A DNA stretch of 64,000 bases from JANOMH01 sp031422295 (GCA_031422295.1 JANOQM010000043.1:1-64000), one strand, 5' to 3'. Counted from the first letter of the stretch, positions 47,035 to 56,035 are shown. The notes: generated by a model not told the origin, from the letters alone. Made by a program: numbers and translations.

Positions 47035-48206
47035 TTCGAAGCCCTCCGCAGCCATTGGTCAAGCGCGACAGCGATCAGAACCAGACAGCCCGCCGCAAAG
47101 GTTTGCCAGTAATCATCGACCCGGGCCGCAACCGACAGGCCGGTGCTGAACACGCCAACGATCATCGCGCCGATAACCGACCCGGCAATGGACCCGCGCC
47201 CACCAAAAAGTGACGTGCCGCCAATCACCACGGCGGTGATCGAATCCAGATTGGCCGTCGTAAAGCCAATAGGTGATACCGACCCTACCCGACCGATGGC
47301 GACCCATCCGCCAAAGGCGCAGATCAAGCCCGCCAAGGTATAAACGCCGATCAGCACACGGTTGGTCTGGATCCCCGCCAGCATCGCCGATTCCGGATCA
47401 TCGCCGATGGCATGCACATGGCGGCCCCAGGCCGTCTGGCTGAGGATGAACCAGACGATGACGGCCAGTACGATCAGCGCAATCCCGCCATAGGTCAGCG
47501 TCGCCCCCCAAAAGTTGAAGGCTTTGCCGAACCATAACAGCAGCGGGGCCTCCAGTGTGATGTCCGCGCCGCGTACGGATTGCGAGCCGGAATACCACAG
47601 CTTGATCGCTTCAAAGATGCTGACAGTGCCGAGGGTCACGATGAATGGTGGCAGTTTGACCTTTGTCACCAGCAGGCCGTTGATAAGGCCCATCAATGCA
47701 CCAAAAAACAAGCCGATCAAAATCGCGATGATTGCGGACAGATTGTCGGTCAGGAAAACTGGCACATAGGTCTGCGTCGCCGTCGGCAGACTGCTGATGA
47801 TTGCGCCGCCCATATCAAATTCGACCGCCAGCTTGCCCATGATGACCGACGACAGGACCAAAATCGCCGCGACCGACAGGTCGATGCCTGCGGTCAGAAT
47901 GACGATGGTCTGCGCAATGGCCACGATCCCCACGACCGTCACTTGTTTGAGCACGGTGGACAGAGTGCCCGGTGTCATGAAATTGGCGCGTTCGTTCAGA
48001 AGTTGGTCGATCAGCCCGAATGCGGCGACGCTGACAATCAGAACAAGGGCAGGAATGGCCGTCGGATAATTGCGCAGAAAGCCGCGCAGGACATGCACAA
48101 ACGACTTGTCGTCCTCGGCGAAACTGGCCACGGCACTGTCGGCTTTGTTCAGCGTGGCCTCAAAATCTGAAATGGTTTTGGTCGGCGGTTCATTATCCGT
48201 CATCAT
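47031..48206 (-). CDS. frcC: Fructose-type ABC transporter permease
   Basis: The 391-residue RbsC-like permease has a long soluble N-terminus (about 55 residues) and about ten hydrophobic segments, with TAGIDLSVAAILVLSSV and GGTSLFGGRGSIAGSVIGAM. Of two adjacent ATGs the first is used here; both sit behind GGAGGGGGAG. A much earlier start would put an untypical charged leader on it. It follows frcB by 125 bases. Confidence 0.87.
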   Translation of the reverse strand: MMTDNEPPTKTISDFEATLNKADSAVASFAEDDKSFVHVLRGFLRNYPTAIPALVLIVSVAAFGLIDQLLNERANFMTPGTLSTVLKQVTVVGIVAIAQTIVILTAGIDLSVAAILVLSSVIMGKLAVEFDMGGAIISSLPTATQTYVPVFLTDNLSAIIAILIGLFFGALMGLINGLLVTKVKLPPFIVTLGTVSIFEAIKLWYSGSQSVRGADITLEAPLLLWFGKAFNFWGATLTYGGIALIVLAVIVWFILSQTAWGRHVHAIGDDPESAMLAGIQTNRVLIGVYTLAGLICAFGGWVAIGRVGSVSPIGFTTANLDSITAVVIGGTSLFGGRGSIAGSVIGAMIVGVFSTGLSVAARVDDYWQTFAAGCLVLIAVALDQWLRRASK

Positions 48207-48331
48207 CTCCCCCTCCGTTAATTTTTCGTCACGAAACGTCCATCTTAGGCGTGGTCGTACAAAGGGCGACAGTAATGTCGCCCTTTGCTTAGTCAATTGA
48301 GTTTAGATTGCCGTGGCCTTGCGGCCCGAAC

Positions 48332-49336
48332 TTAGCCCCAGCAGCGTGCTGTGCCTTCTGCAGTATCGATCGAGGCCACACCTTCGGCAGGCGCATCGGT
48401 GACCAGGTTCACGCCGGTGTTGAAGAAGGTCAGCCCTTCGGTCGCTGTGGGCTTGGTGCCGTCAGCGGCGTATTTGGCAATCGCCTCAACACCCAGCGAC
48501 GCCATCAGCAGCGGGTATTGCTGCGACGTGGCACCGATGACGCCGGATGCAACACTGGCCACACCCGGGCAACCGCCGTCAACCGACACGATCAGCACGC
48601 CGGTTTTGCCAGCGTTCTGCAGCGCCTGATAGGCACCTTCGGCAGCAGGCTCGTTGATGGTGAACACGACATTGATATCGGGCTCGATTGCCAGCAGGTT
48701 TTCCATTGCAGTCACGCCACCTTCAACCGAGGCCTGGCTGGTCTGGTGGCCGATGACGCGTGCATCGGTTTCCGAACCCATGACTGTCAGATCGGGCACT
48801 TCGATGCCGAAACCAACAAGGAACCCAGTGTCGCGCTGCACGTCGACCGAAATGTTGTCGGCGTTGATGTTCAGCATGCCGATCTTGGCGTCGGCGGCGG
48901 CATCACCCAAAGTTGCCGCAGCCCACTGACCGATCAAAAGACCAGCCTCAAAGTTGTCGGTGGCAAAAGTCATGTCCTGTGCTTCGGGATCGGCCAGTGG
49001 CGTATCCAGAGCAATGACCAGAACGCCGGCAGCGCGGGCCGCAATCAGGGCCGGCCCGACCGAGTCGTTGGACGGCGTGATCAGGATGCCTTTGGCCCCA
49101 GCGGCCACACAGTTTTCAATCGCGGTGATCTGCGGGGCAGCGTCGCCGTCGGTGACACCGGCATAGGCCTGAAAGTCCATGCCAGCGGCGGTTGCGGCGG
49201 CTTCAGCGCCTTCTTTCATTTTCACGAAGAACGGGTTGGTGTTGTTCTTGGTGATCAGGCAGGTCAGGTCGGCAGCGGCAGCCGCACCAACGGACAGGAT
49301 CAGGGCCAAAGCGGACCCTGCGAGCAATTTCTTCAT
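48332..49336 (-). CDS. frcB: Fructose-type ABC transporter binding protein
   Basis: This 334-residue periplasmic binding protein has a signal peptide (1-21, ending AAA-AD) and the type I fold seen in FrcB and RbsB (ITKNNTNPFFVKMKEGAE, ITPSNDSVGPALIAARAAGV, FTINEPAAEGAYQAL). GGGAGG precedes the ATG. It is the first gene of the operon and divergent from the ROK regulator. Fructose is inferred from operon structure; ribose or another sugar is possible. Confidence 0.87.
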   Translation of the reverse strand: MKKLLAGSALALILSVGAAAAADLTCLITKNNTNPFFVKMKEGAEAAATAAGMDFQAYAGVTDGDAAPQITAIENCVAAGAKGILITPSNDSVGPALIAARAAGVLVIALDTPLADPEAQDMTFATDNFEAGLLIGQWAAATLGDAAADAKIGMLNINADNISVDVQRDTGFLVGFGIEVPDLTVMGSETDARVIGHQTSQASVEGGVTAMENLLAIEPDINVVFTINEPAAEGAYQALQNAGKTGVLIVSVDGGCPGVASVASGVIGATSQQYPLLMASLGVEAIAKYAADGTKPTATEGLTFFNTGVNLVTDAPAEGVASIDTAEGTARCWG

Positions 49337-49450
49337 GGTAGCCTCCCAAAAGATTATGCGGTCAGGCTCAAAAAGCCTGCCAATCGTCCCGGTGTCCTCC
49401 AGACCGCCGGAATGACCCTAGGAAACGTGATTCGGGGGGTTGTGTCAATT

Positions 49451-49471
49451 AATAAATCCAGTTGATTTATT
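49451..49471. promoter_or_regulatory. Probable ROK-regulator operator
   Basis: AATAAATC and GATTTATT are perfect 8-base arms around CAGTT. The site is A/T-rich in a GC-rich setting and lies between frcB and the ROK gene, 41 bases before the latter, where a repressor of both would bind. Confidence 0.6.
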
Positions 49472-49512
49472 TATTCGCTTCTGCCGTTATAAGCCTCAGG
49501 GAGGACGGCTGG

Positions 49513-50712
49513 ATGGATCAATCCGAAGTGCGCAGCCTAAGTGGCGGTGTGAACCAACAGGGTGTTCGCGATCATAATGAACGGCTGATTCTATCGATGA
49601 TTCAGCGGCATGGCGCATTGCCGGGCAGCGATCTGGCGCGACGTGCCGGGCTGTCGCCGCAGACCGTGTCAGTGATTCTGCGTGGGCTGGAACAGGACGG
49701 TTTTCTGGAACGCGGCGATCCGCAGCGCGGACGGGTGGGCAAGCCGTCGATTCCCATGGGGCTGGCGGCCGGGGGCGTTTATTCCTTTGGCCTGAAAATC
49801 GGACGCAGGTCTGCCGATCTGGTGCTGGCCGATTTTCATGGCAAGGTCCGGGGTCAGTTGCAGACGACCTACCGGTATCCGCTGCCCGAAGCGGTTTTTG
49901 GGTTTCTGCGGAATGGTCTGACCCAACTGTCCGAAAGTCTGACCAAGGCCGAAGTTGCCCGGATTGTGGGGATAGGCATCGCCAAGCCGTTCGAGATGTG
50001 GAACTGGCACGAAACCATCGGCGCCCCGGCTGCCGCGCTGGCGGTCTGGCAAGAGATTGATTTTACCGCCGAAGTTGCCCGGTTTTCGACCCTGCCGGTG
50101 TTTGAAGAAAACGATGCCACCGCCGCCTGTCGGGCGGAGCATGTCTATGGACGAGGTCGGGAATTTCGGGATTTTGCATATTTCTTTGTGGGATCGTTCA
50201 TCGGTGGCGGCATCGTTTTGAACAATTCAGTGTTTGAGGGGGCGACGGGTAATGCCGGTGCATTCGGGTCTTTGCCGGCACGGCGCAGCGATGGCAGCGA
50301 TTGTCAACTGATCGACACCGCCTCGGTCTATCTGCTCGAGGCGGCTTTGACCAAGGCCGGACTTGAACCTTCGCGGCTGTGGGCGCAACCGCAGGACTGG
50401 ACTGGGTTTTCCACCCTGCTGGATGACTGGATCGACATGGCGGCAATGTCACTGGCACGTGCAGCCTTGACCGTATCGGCGGTGATCGATTTCGAAGCGG
50501 TGCTGATCGATGGCGCGTTTCCGGCAACGGTGCGCGAAACACTTGTGACCAGGGTCCGTTCCGCACTGGCCCAACTGGACACGCGCGGTCTGAACATCCC
50601 GCGTATCGAAGGCGGTCAGGTCGGCGGCAATGCCCGCGCGCTGGGGGCGGCTTGTGGGCCGGTGTTTTCACAATATCTGCTGAACACCCACGCCAGTTTG
50701 TCGGTGGTGTGA
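49513..50712 (+). CDS. frcR: ROK-family transcriptional regulator
   Basis: The 399-residue protein has an N-terminal MarR-like winged helix (about 20-80; SDLARRAGLSPQTVSVILRG) and a ROK sugar-kinase-like domain (about 90-390; FEENDATAACRAEH, FFVGSFIGGGIVL). The CxCGxxGC-type zinc motif of many ROK proteins is replaced by a degenerate stretch. The start at MDQSEV has GGGAGG 8 bases upstream. It is divergent from frcB, as FrcR is in rhizobia. Confidence 0.85.
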   Translation: MDQSEVRSLSGGVNQQGVRDHNERLILSMIQRHGALPGSDLARRAGLSPQTVSVILRGLEQDGFLERGDPQRGRVGKPSIPMGLAAGGVYSFGLKIGRRSADLVLADFHGKVRGQLQTTYRYPLPEAVFGFLRNGLTQLSESLTKAEVARIVGIGIAKPFEMWNWHETIGAPAAALAVWQEIDFTAEVARFSTLPVFEENDATAACRAEHVYGRGREFRDFAYFFVGSFIGGGIVLNNSVFEGATGNAGAFGSLPARRSDGSDCQLIDTASVYLLEAALTKAGLEPSRLWAQPQDWTGFSTLLDDWIDMAAMSLARAALTVSAVIDFEAVLIDGAFPATVRETLVTRVRSALAQLDTRGLNIPRIEGGQVGGNARALGAACGPVFSQYLLNTHASLSVV

Positions 50713-50753
50713 TCGGGCTTGATCCAGTGACCCGACCAGATACACTGGTAGCC

Positions 50754-51797
50754 ATGGTGCGTTCATTACATATGGTCTGCGTGACCTTGGCCCTGATCTC
50801 CACTCAGGTGCAGGCTGATGGCTGGGATGTGACCCAAGCCCCGGTATTTGACGGCCAGTACAGTGCCGTCGGCGACCCATCGGTGATCCGCACGGCCGAT
50901 GGCAGCTATCTGATGTTTCACCATTGCATCGATGTTCTGCGCGACCCCCAAGGCGGCGAGGTGTGTCTGGCCCGGTCTGCCGACGGGCTGGACTGGCGCT
51001 ATGCCCGCACCGAAAATTCTGCGTGGTTTGTGCGCAGTCGGTTGCTTTTGGCCACAATCGGCGGCTGGGACGAGGCGCATGAGACGCCGTTTGCGGTGCA
51101 GGTCGGCGACATGATCCGGCTTTATATCCTTGGATACAAAGGCCCTGGCGTATTTTCCGATCCGCTGTCCGCCGGGATCGGAATGGTCCAAAGCACTGAT
51201 CCATTGGTGTTTCCCGCCATGGGCCCGCCGATCCTGATCCCGTCGGCGCCTGGCGATGCGGGCGGGATCACCAGCCCGTCAGTGGTGCAGACTGCCAGCG
51301 GCGGGGTCTTGTATTACACCGGCTGGTCCTGTTCGATGGCCGATCCGACCTGTCCGGCGCAGGAAAAACTGACGCTGATGGCGGTCCGACTGGACGGCGC
51401 GGGGCGGCCCGACGATGTGCCCCAGCCGGTGCTGGCCGATCCCGGTGTACCATGGGCCTATGGTGGCGTATCCGAGGCCGAGGTGGTTCTGGGGCCGGAT
51501 GGCCGGTATTATCTGTTCTTTTCAACCTTGCCCGGCCCTGACCAGGCGCAAAGTATCGGCCTTGGCGTGGCGGATGATCCATTCGGCCCGTTCGCCATTG
51601 CCCCCGACCCGATCATCCGCCCGCAGGATGTCACAGGCGGCTGGGGCGCGGGCGGGGTTCTGGCCCCCAATGTGCTGTTCGAAGATGGCAGGGTACGGCT
51701 GTGGTTTCATGCCTTTGAACTGGACGCGGCGGGCCAGATCGCCAAGGCCCGGATCGGCTATGCCGAACATGCCTGGCCGATCTGGCCTGCCGACTAA
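50754..51797 (+). CDS. Secreted five-bladed propeller glycosidase-like protein
   Basis: This 347-residue protein has a signal peptide (about 1-20, ending VQA-DG) and beta-propeller repeats with GDPSVIRTADGSYLMFH near residue 43, HETPFAV, GGITSPSVVQT, SEAEVVLGPDGRYYLFFS and a final APNVLFEDGRVRLWFH. The pattern fits the GH43/GH32/GH68 clan, with the early Asp as candidate nucleophile and a later Glu as acid/base. The start was set at MVRSLHM because the signal peptide begins there. Next to a fructose transporter, a fructan- or arabinose-releasing role is possible. The family may also include non-catalytic relatives. Confidence 0.7.
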   Translation: MVRSLHMVCVTLALISTQVQADGWDVTQAPVFDGQYSAVGDPSVIRTADGSYLMFHHCIDVLRDPQGGEVCLARSADGLDWRYARTENSAWFVRSRLLLATIGGWDEAHETPFAVQVGDMIRLYILGYKGPGVFSDPLSAGIGMVQSTDPLVFPAMGPPILIPSAPGDAGGITSPSVVQTASGGVLYYTGWSCSMADPTCPAQEKLTLMAVRLDGAGRPDDVPQPVLADPGVPWAYGGVSEAEVVLGPDGRYYLFFSTLPGPDQAQSIGLGVADDPFGPFAIAPDPIIRPQDVTGGWGAGGVLAPNVLFEDGRVRLWFHAFELDAAGQIAKARIGYAEHAWPIWPAD

Positions 51798-52786
51798 ACC
51801 GGGCGCAACGTCCCGCGCAGCACCAGCCGCGCCGGAAAAATCCGCGCCTCGGCGGCCAGCCCCGGATTTTCGATCAGGGCCAAGGTCTGTTCAATGCATG
51901 CAGCCACGATATCGGCCACCGGCTGGGCAATCGTGGTCAGGTCAATCCCCGCCCAACCGGCCATTTCCATATCATTCAACCCGATCACGCCCACATCACC
52001 GGGCACCCGCAATCCGGCGTCGCGCAGGGCTGAAATCGCGCCGATGGCCAGCACGTCATCGGCACAGAAATAGGCGTCACACGGGCCGTTTTCCAACATG
52101 GTCTGCATCGTTGCGCGACCCGCATCAAATGACCATGCCGCCGCATAGGCCGATACTATAGTCATATTCAGTTTCGCGGTTTCGTCCTGAAAACCGTTGA
52201 ACCGGTCCTGGGCGGGCTGGGTCTGCTGTGGCCCGCCCAGATAACCCAGCGACACATAGCCCCGCCCGATCAATGTGCGTGCGGCCAGCCGTCCTGCCTG
52301 TGCATCGTCAATACCCGATTGCGGTACGTCGGGACGCGCATTGGCCCGGGCAAAGCAATGCGCCACCGGCAGCCCGGCATCCCGGAATGTGCGGGCAAAT
52401 CCGTAGGGCAGGGTGGCCGAGATCAGGATAGCGGCATCAACCGCATATTCGCGCAGCATTCCCAGCGCCTCTGTGGCCGGTGTGCCAGCTTGCAGGTTGA
52501 CCAACAGCGGCCGGAATCCGCGGGCTTGCAAGCCCGCTGTAAACAGATCGAAAACCCGTAAAAAGAACGGATTGCCAAAATCATCGGCGACAATGCCAAC
52601 CAGCCGGGTCCGTCCGGTGGTCAGGCTGGCCGCCAGCCGATTGGGCTGAAACCCCAGTTTGGCGGATGCCAGCATGATCCGGCTGCGCGTGGCGGGTGCT
52701 ACCGACGCCCCCGGCGTAAAGGCGCGTGATACCGCCGAGGCGGACACGCCTGCTGCGCGGGCCACGTCGCGTAATGTAACTGCCAT
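51794..52786 (-). CDS. LacI-family transcriptional regulator
   Basis: The 330-residue regulator has a LacI helix-turn-helix (about 4-50; TLRDVARAAGVSASAVSRAF) and a sugar-binding-like domain (VGIVADDFGNPFFLRVF, FCADDVLAIGAISALRDAG, GLNDMEMAGWAGIDLTTI). Its stop overlaps the convergent glycosidase-like gene by 4 bases. A perfect palindrome 48 bases before its start is its likely own operator. Its other targets are not evident here. Confidence 0.88.
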   Translation of the reverse strand: MAVTLRDVARAAGVSASAVSRAFTPGASVAPATRSRIMLASAKLGFQPNRLAASLTTGRTRLVGIVADDFGNPFFLRVFDLFTAGLQARGFRPLLVNLQAGTPATEALGMLREYAVDAAILISATLPYGFARTFRDAGLPVAHCFARANARPDVPQSGIDDAQAGRLAARTLIGRGYVSLGYLGGPQQTQPAQDRFNGFQDETAKLNMTIVSAYAAAWSFDAGRATMQTMLENGPCDAYFCADDVLAIGAISALRDAGLRVPGDVGVIGLNDMEMAGWAGIDLTTIAQPVADIVAACIEQTLALIENPGLAAEARIFPARLVLRGTLRPV

Positions 52787-52834
52787 CTTTTACGCCGCCC
52801 GCCACCAGAACCCTGACCCGTAAACTGATTGGTT

Positions 52835-52850
52835 TTGCAACCTGTTGCAA
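52835..52850. promoter_or_regulatory. Probable operator of the second LacI regulator
   Basis: TTGCAACCTGTTGCAA has 7-base perfect arms around CT. It lies between the LacI gene and the divergent YihY gene; GCGCAAC at 52854 may be a further half-site. Confidence 0.5.
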
Positions 52851-52971
52851 GATGCGCAACATCTGGCCAACGGTCTTTGGGGGGACTTGCTTTGTATTTG
52901 CGCAGTTGCATCTGTAACCGGGGCAGGGCAGGCATGGCCCGTAAGCACAACAGCAAAAGGTCGTGGTGGGT

Positions 52972-53847
52972 ATGCGGTGGCTTTGGCGGATATGCACCAC
53001 CTTGGGGCGGATCATGTACCGGGTCTGGGAACTTGATGGGCAGGTCCATATGGGTCTGATCGCCGCCGGGGTGGCGTTTTTTGGGATATTTTCGATCTTT
53101 CCGGCACTGGCCGCGATCATAGCCATCTTTGGCCTGGTGTCCGATCCCGAAGTGGTGCTGACCCAGCTTAATCTGCTGAATGAACTGATCCCGACCGAAG
53201 CTTACACTTTGATTAAGGATCAGGTCACCCGCCTGCTGACCGCCCGGTCCGACACGTTGGGGTTTGCCACGGGTCTATCGCTGGTCATTGCCTTGTGGTC
53301 GGCCCGCGCCGGAGTGGGCGCGCTGGTCGAGGGGATCAATGCGATTCATGGCACGTCAGAGCGTAATGGGTTTGTGCATGCCGCCCTTGCAATGGCGCTG
53401 ACCCTGACCCTGATTGCGATTGCCATTGTGGCCTTGCTGATCGTTGTGGTCGCGCCGATTGCATTGTCGATGATGCAGGTACACGTGCAAATCGGGCAAA
53501 TACTGGATTGGATCCGCTGGGCCACGGCCCTGTTCATCCTGATGGCTGCATTGGGCCTGCTATACGGCTTTGGTCCCAGCTCTGGCCCCTATCACCGTCG
53601 CCGCTGGGTAACGCCGGGGGCCGTGGCCGTGGTTGTGCTGTGGATTGGGGTGTCGTTCGGCCTGTCGTATTATCTGGCGAATTTCGGCAGTTATAACGAG
53701 GTTTATGGATCAATCGGTGCGGTCATCGCGCTATTGATGTGGTTGTATCTCAGCGCCTATCTGGTCTTGCTGGGGGCAGCGCTTAATCTTGTGCTTGCCG
53801 AAGAACAGATCGGCAAAAAACCCCGCGTGAGCCGTAGGCGCGGCTAA
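52972..53847 (+). CDS. YihY/BrkB-family inner-membrane protein
   Basis: The 291-residue protein has six hydrophobic segments, and the family stretch GLIAAGVAFFGIFSIFPALAA near the start and SYNEVYGSIGAVIALLMWLY near the end. These proteins were once thought to be RNase BN; their role is unknown, with transport or envelope functions suggested. A GTG three codons upstream is an alternative start. It stands alone, divergent from the LacI gene. Confidence 0.87.
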   Translation: MRWLWRICTTLGRIMYRVWELDGQVHMGLIAAGVAFFGIFSIFPALAAIIAIFGLVSDPEVVLTQLNLLNELIPTEAYTLIKDQVTRLLTARSDTLGFATGLSLVIALWSARAGVGALVEGINAIHGTSERNGFVHAALAMALTLTLIAIAIVALLIVVVAPIALSMMQVHVQIGQILDWIRWATALFILMAALGLLYGFGPSSGPYHRRRWVTPGAVAVVVLWIGVSFGLSYYLANFGSYNEVYGSIGAVIALLMWLYLSAYLVLLGAALNLVLAEEQIGKKPRVSRRRG

Positions 53848-54449
53848 ATCGTGGCAGCAAAGCCACGGGGCAGCGCAAAAATGCAACAGGTCGGTGGGGC
53901 GGTCTGTCTGCAAGACTAATTACTTTCAGGCGCAGCCCTTTGGCCCAATACCACCAGTTTGCGCGGGTTTTTGGCCGCTTGCCCCGTTTCGCGCCCTACC
54001 CGCGCAGTGTTTGTTTCCGGCGCTGGCCGACAACCCAAATAAAACCAGCAATAAAAACGCACTAGGCAATGAATTGCTTCGGCGATATTCATCGCAGCAA
54101 TAACAAAGCAGCACCCGCCAAGAGGTGCTGCATGAGGCAAAGTAGGGTCGTAATGACTGGATTTATCGTCTTTGTCCGCAAAAATGCGGGCAAATCCGGG
54201 TTGAGTGTGGCCATGACACGGTCACAGCCGCAAAATCACCTATCGACCGGGACAGGTAAGATCTGATGCCGCAACGGGTTCGGATATTCGCAGCACGGAA
54301 ATGGGAATTGCGCCTGACTTTGGGGGGCGGGATTGATCAGCCGGGCTTTTCAGCGCGATCCGATCAGTCAGCCGGTCTTGTCCGCCCGGTTTTGCGATTG
54401 ATCCAGCCGCAACTGGCGGCCAGTGCTGACCAAGCGTCAGACAGCCCCT
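53848..54449. other. Intergenic region of 602 bases without a supported gene
   Basis: Short readings here lack ribosome sites, family motifs or good codon bias. Visible features are a G/C-rich stretch after the YihY stop, an A/T-richer middle, and a hairpin at 54108-54131. A small RNA gene cannot be excluded. Confidence 0.5.
54108..54131. repeat. Perfect 8-base hairpin in the intergenic region
   Basis: GCAGCACC and GGTGCTGC flank the loop CGCCAAGA. There is no T-run on the plus strand. It could be part of a small RNA or a terminator for an unseen transcript. Confidence 0.45.
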
Positions 54450-54923
54450 CTATGCCGCAACCAATTCCCTGACCGCACAGGTCTGATAACAGCCCAAAAC
54501 CAGCGACCAGCCGCGCAGATAACTGGTGCTGACCGCATCGACGACATCGCCCAGAATGCCCAGACCACCATGGGTCAGATCAACCCGTGTGCCGTCCTTG
54601 GTGGCGGTAAAGGTGATGGCGACGACCGTGGCTTCATCCACTGATTTCCCGGGATGCCAGGTGAAAGACAGGTATCTGCCCGGCTCCCAGCCAATAATGG
54701 TGCCCCATAGCACGCGGCTGCCGTCGGGCGTAACTTCGGTAATCCGGCCATTTTTATGCGGATCAACCTCGATCTTCACTGGTTTGCCGCCGGTCTTGGC
54801 CGATTGCGAATGCTGCGCGGGCCACCAGCGGGCGATATCGCGGATGAACAGATCAAACGCGGCATCGGGACGCAACGGCACGGTGACGGATTTCATAAGG
54901 GGGTCGGATGTCAGACTGGTCAT
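54450..54923 (-). CDS. SRPBCC/AHSA1-domain protein
   Basis: This 157-residue protein has the START-like fold of Aha1/CalC proteins (RPDAAFDLFIRDIARWWP, GWEPGRYLSFTWHPG, VAITFTATKDGTRVDLTH, then a C-terminal helix). Such proteins bind hydrophobic ligands. It overlaps the ArsR gene stop by ATGA, a pairing seen in many proteobacteria where the regulator controls the SRPBCC gene. Ligand unknown. Confidence 0.85.
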   Translation of the reverse strand: MTSLTSDPLMKSVTVPLRPDAAFDLFIRDIARWWPAQHSQSAKTGGKPVKIEVDPHKNGRITEVTPDGSRVLWGTIIGWEPGRYLSFTWHPGKSVDEATVVAITFTATKDGTRVDLTHGGLGILGDVVDAVSTSYLRGWSLVLGCYQTCAVRELVAA

Positions 54924-55258
54924 TTCGCGGATCCTTTATTTTTCTCGGCTTGGTGTTTGGCGGCGGCCACATAGGCGGCCAATGCATCATCCCACAATTG
55001 ATCCAGATACAGGCACAGGGCTGCCACGCCGTCAGGGGCAATCGCGTAATAGCGGCGGTTGCCCAGCGGCGTGACGACCAGCAGTCCGGCATCGGACAAA
55101 ACGCGCAAATGTTGCGATACGGCAGGGCGGCTGACGGTCATGCCACAGGCCAGATCGCAAACCGGCAGGGGACCCGCGCGCAGCCGTTCGATAATCGCGC
55201 GGCGGGTCGGGTCAGACAGGGCCAACATGCTGGCGGATATTGCATCTGTGTAAGACAT
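54920..55258 (-). CDS. ArsR-family transcriptional regulator
   Basis: The 112-residue winged-helix protein (DPTRRAIIERLRAGPLPVCD, SRPAVSQHLRVLSDAGLL, GNRRYYAI) lacks the Cys pair of metal-sensing ArsR proteins in its recognition helix, so it is probably not an arsenic sensor. The large palindrome at 55249-55283 covers its own start codon, which suggests tight autoregulation together with the SRPBCC gene. Confidence 0.9.
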   Translation of the reverse strand: MSYTDAISASMLALSDPTRRAIIERLRAGPLPVCDLACGMTVSRPAVSQHLRVLSDAGLLVVTPLGNRRYYAIAPDGVAALCLYLDQLWDDALAAYVAAAKHQAEKNKGSAK

Positions 55259-55283
55259 GACTTACGGTAAGTCGTATCTTACA
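55249..55283. promoter_or_regulatory. 35-base symmetrical operator at the ArsR gene start
   Basis: The site is symmetrical about base 55266. The inner arms GACTTAC and GTAAGTC are perfect, and the outer arms TGTAAGA and TCTTACA are also perfect. It overlaps the ArsR start codon at 55258, so the bound protein would block its own expression. Confidence 0.6.
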
Positions 55284-55315
55284 TAAAGTCAACCGCGTCC
55301 GAATGACCACCCACC

Positions 55316-55342
55316 CTTGAAGCCCCTTTGCGGTGTCACTAA
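55316..55342 (+). promoter_or_regulatory. Possible heat-shock (RpoH) promoter of clpP
   Basis: CTTGAAG (55316-55322) and CACTAA (55337-55342), with 17 bases between CTTG and CACTAA, loosely fit the alphaproteobacterial RpoH pattern. clpP is a known heat-shock gene, but the -10 match is weak. Confidence 0.35.
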
Positions 55343-55411
55343 GACTCTGGAAGGAATTTTGATTTAACGACGCACCTAACCCGCAAGCGTCCCCAAGCCG
55401 AGGCACAGCAG

Positions 55412-56035
55412 ATGCAAGACCCCGTTGCCCATTACATGAACCTGGTTCCCATGGTCGTCGAACAGACGGCGCGCGGCGAACGGGCCTATGATATCTTCTC
55501 GCGCCTGCTCAAAGAGCGGGTAATTTTCCTGTCCGGCCCGGTGCATGACGGAATGAGCCAACTGATCGTGGCGCAACTTTTGCACCTTGAGGCCGAGAAT
55601 CCGAAAAAAGAAATCTCGATGTATATCAACAGCCCCGGCGGTGTGGTGACGGCTGGTTTGTCGATTTATGACACGATGCAATACATCCGGCCCAAGATTT
55701 CGACTCTGGTGGTGGGGCAGGCGGCATCCATGGGGTCGCTGTTGTTGACCGCCGGGACCAAGGGCATGCGCTTTTCGCTGCCGAACTCGCGGATCATGGT
55801 CCATCAACCCTCGGGCGGGTATCAGGGGCAGGCTACGGATATCATGATCCACGCGGCCGAAACCCAGAAACTGAAAACCCGGCTGAACGAGATTTATGTC
55901 GCACATACCGGCCAAACCTTGAAAAAAGTCGAAGCTGGCCTTGAGCGCGACAATTTCATGTCGCCAGAGGACGCCAAGGAATGGGGTCTGATTGACGAAA
56001 TTCTGACCACACGGGCCGCAGGCGACGACAAGTAA
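55412..56035 (+). CDS. clpP: ATP-dependent Clp protease proteolytic subunit
   Basis: The 207-residue serine protease has the catalytic Ser106 (GQAASMGS) and His131 (MVHQP), with the Asp near residue 180, and the family's YINSPGGVVTAG. It forms the double-ring chamber fed by ClpX. The first ATG is used; another at codon 9 is possible since the N-terminus is processed in many homologues. clpX follows on the same strand. Confidence 0.96.
   Translation: MQDPVAHYMNLVPMVVEQTARGERAYDIFSRLLKERVIFLSGPVHDGMSQLIVAQLLHLEAENPKKEISMYINSPGGVVTAGLSIYDTMQYIRPKISTLVVGQAASMGSLLLTAGTKGMRFSLPNSRIMVHQPSGGYQGQATDIMIHAAETQKLKTRLNEIYVAHTGQTLKKVEAGLERDNFMSPEDAKEWGLIDEILTTRAAGDDK

Noticed and set aside
50724..50748. 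CCAGTG and CACTGG inverted repeat before the glycosidase-like gene
   Set aside because: Six-base arms 13 bases apart are expected by chance in this much sequence; no second copy supports a regulatory role.
53894..54472. Several small open readings of 60-75 codons in the 602-base gap
   Set aside because: No ribosome site, no recognisable motif, and mutually overlapping on both strands.
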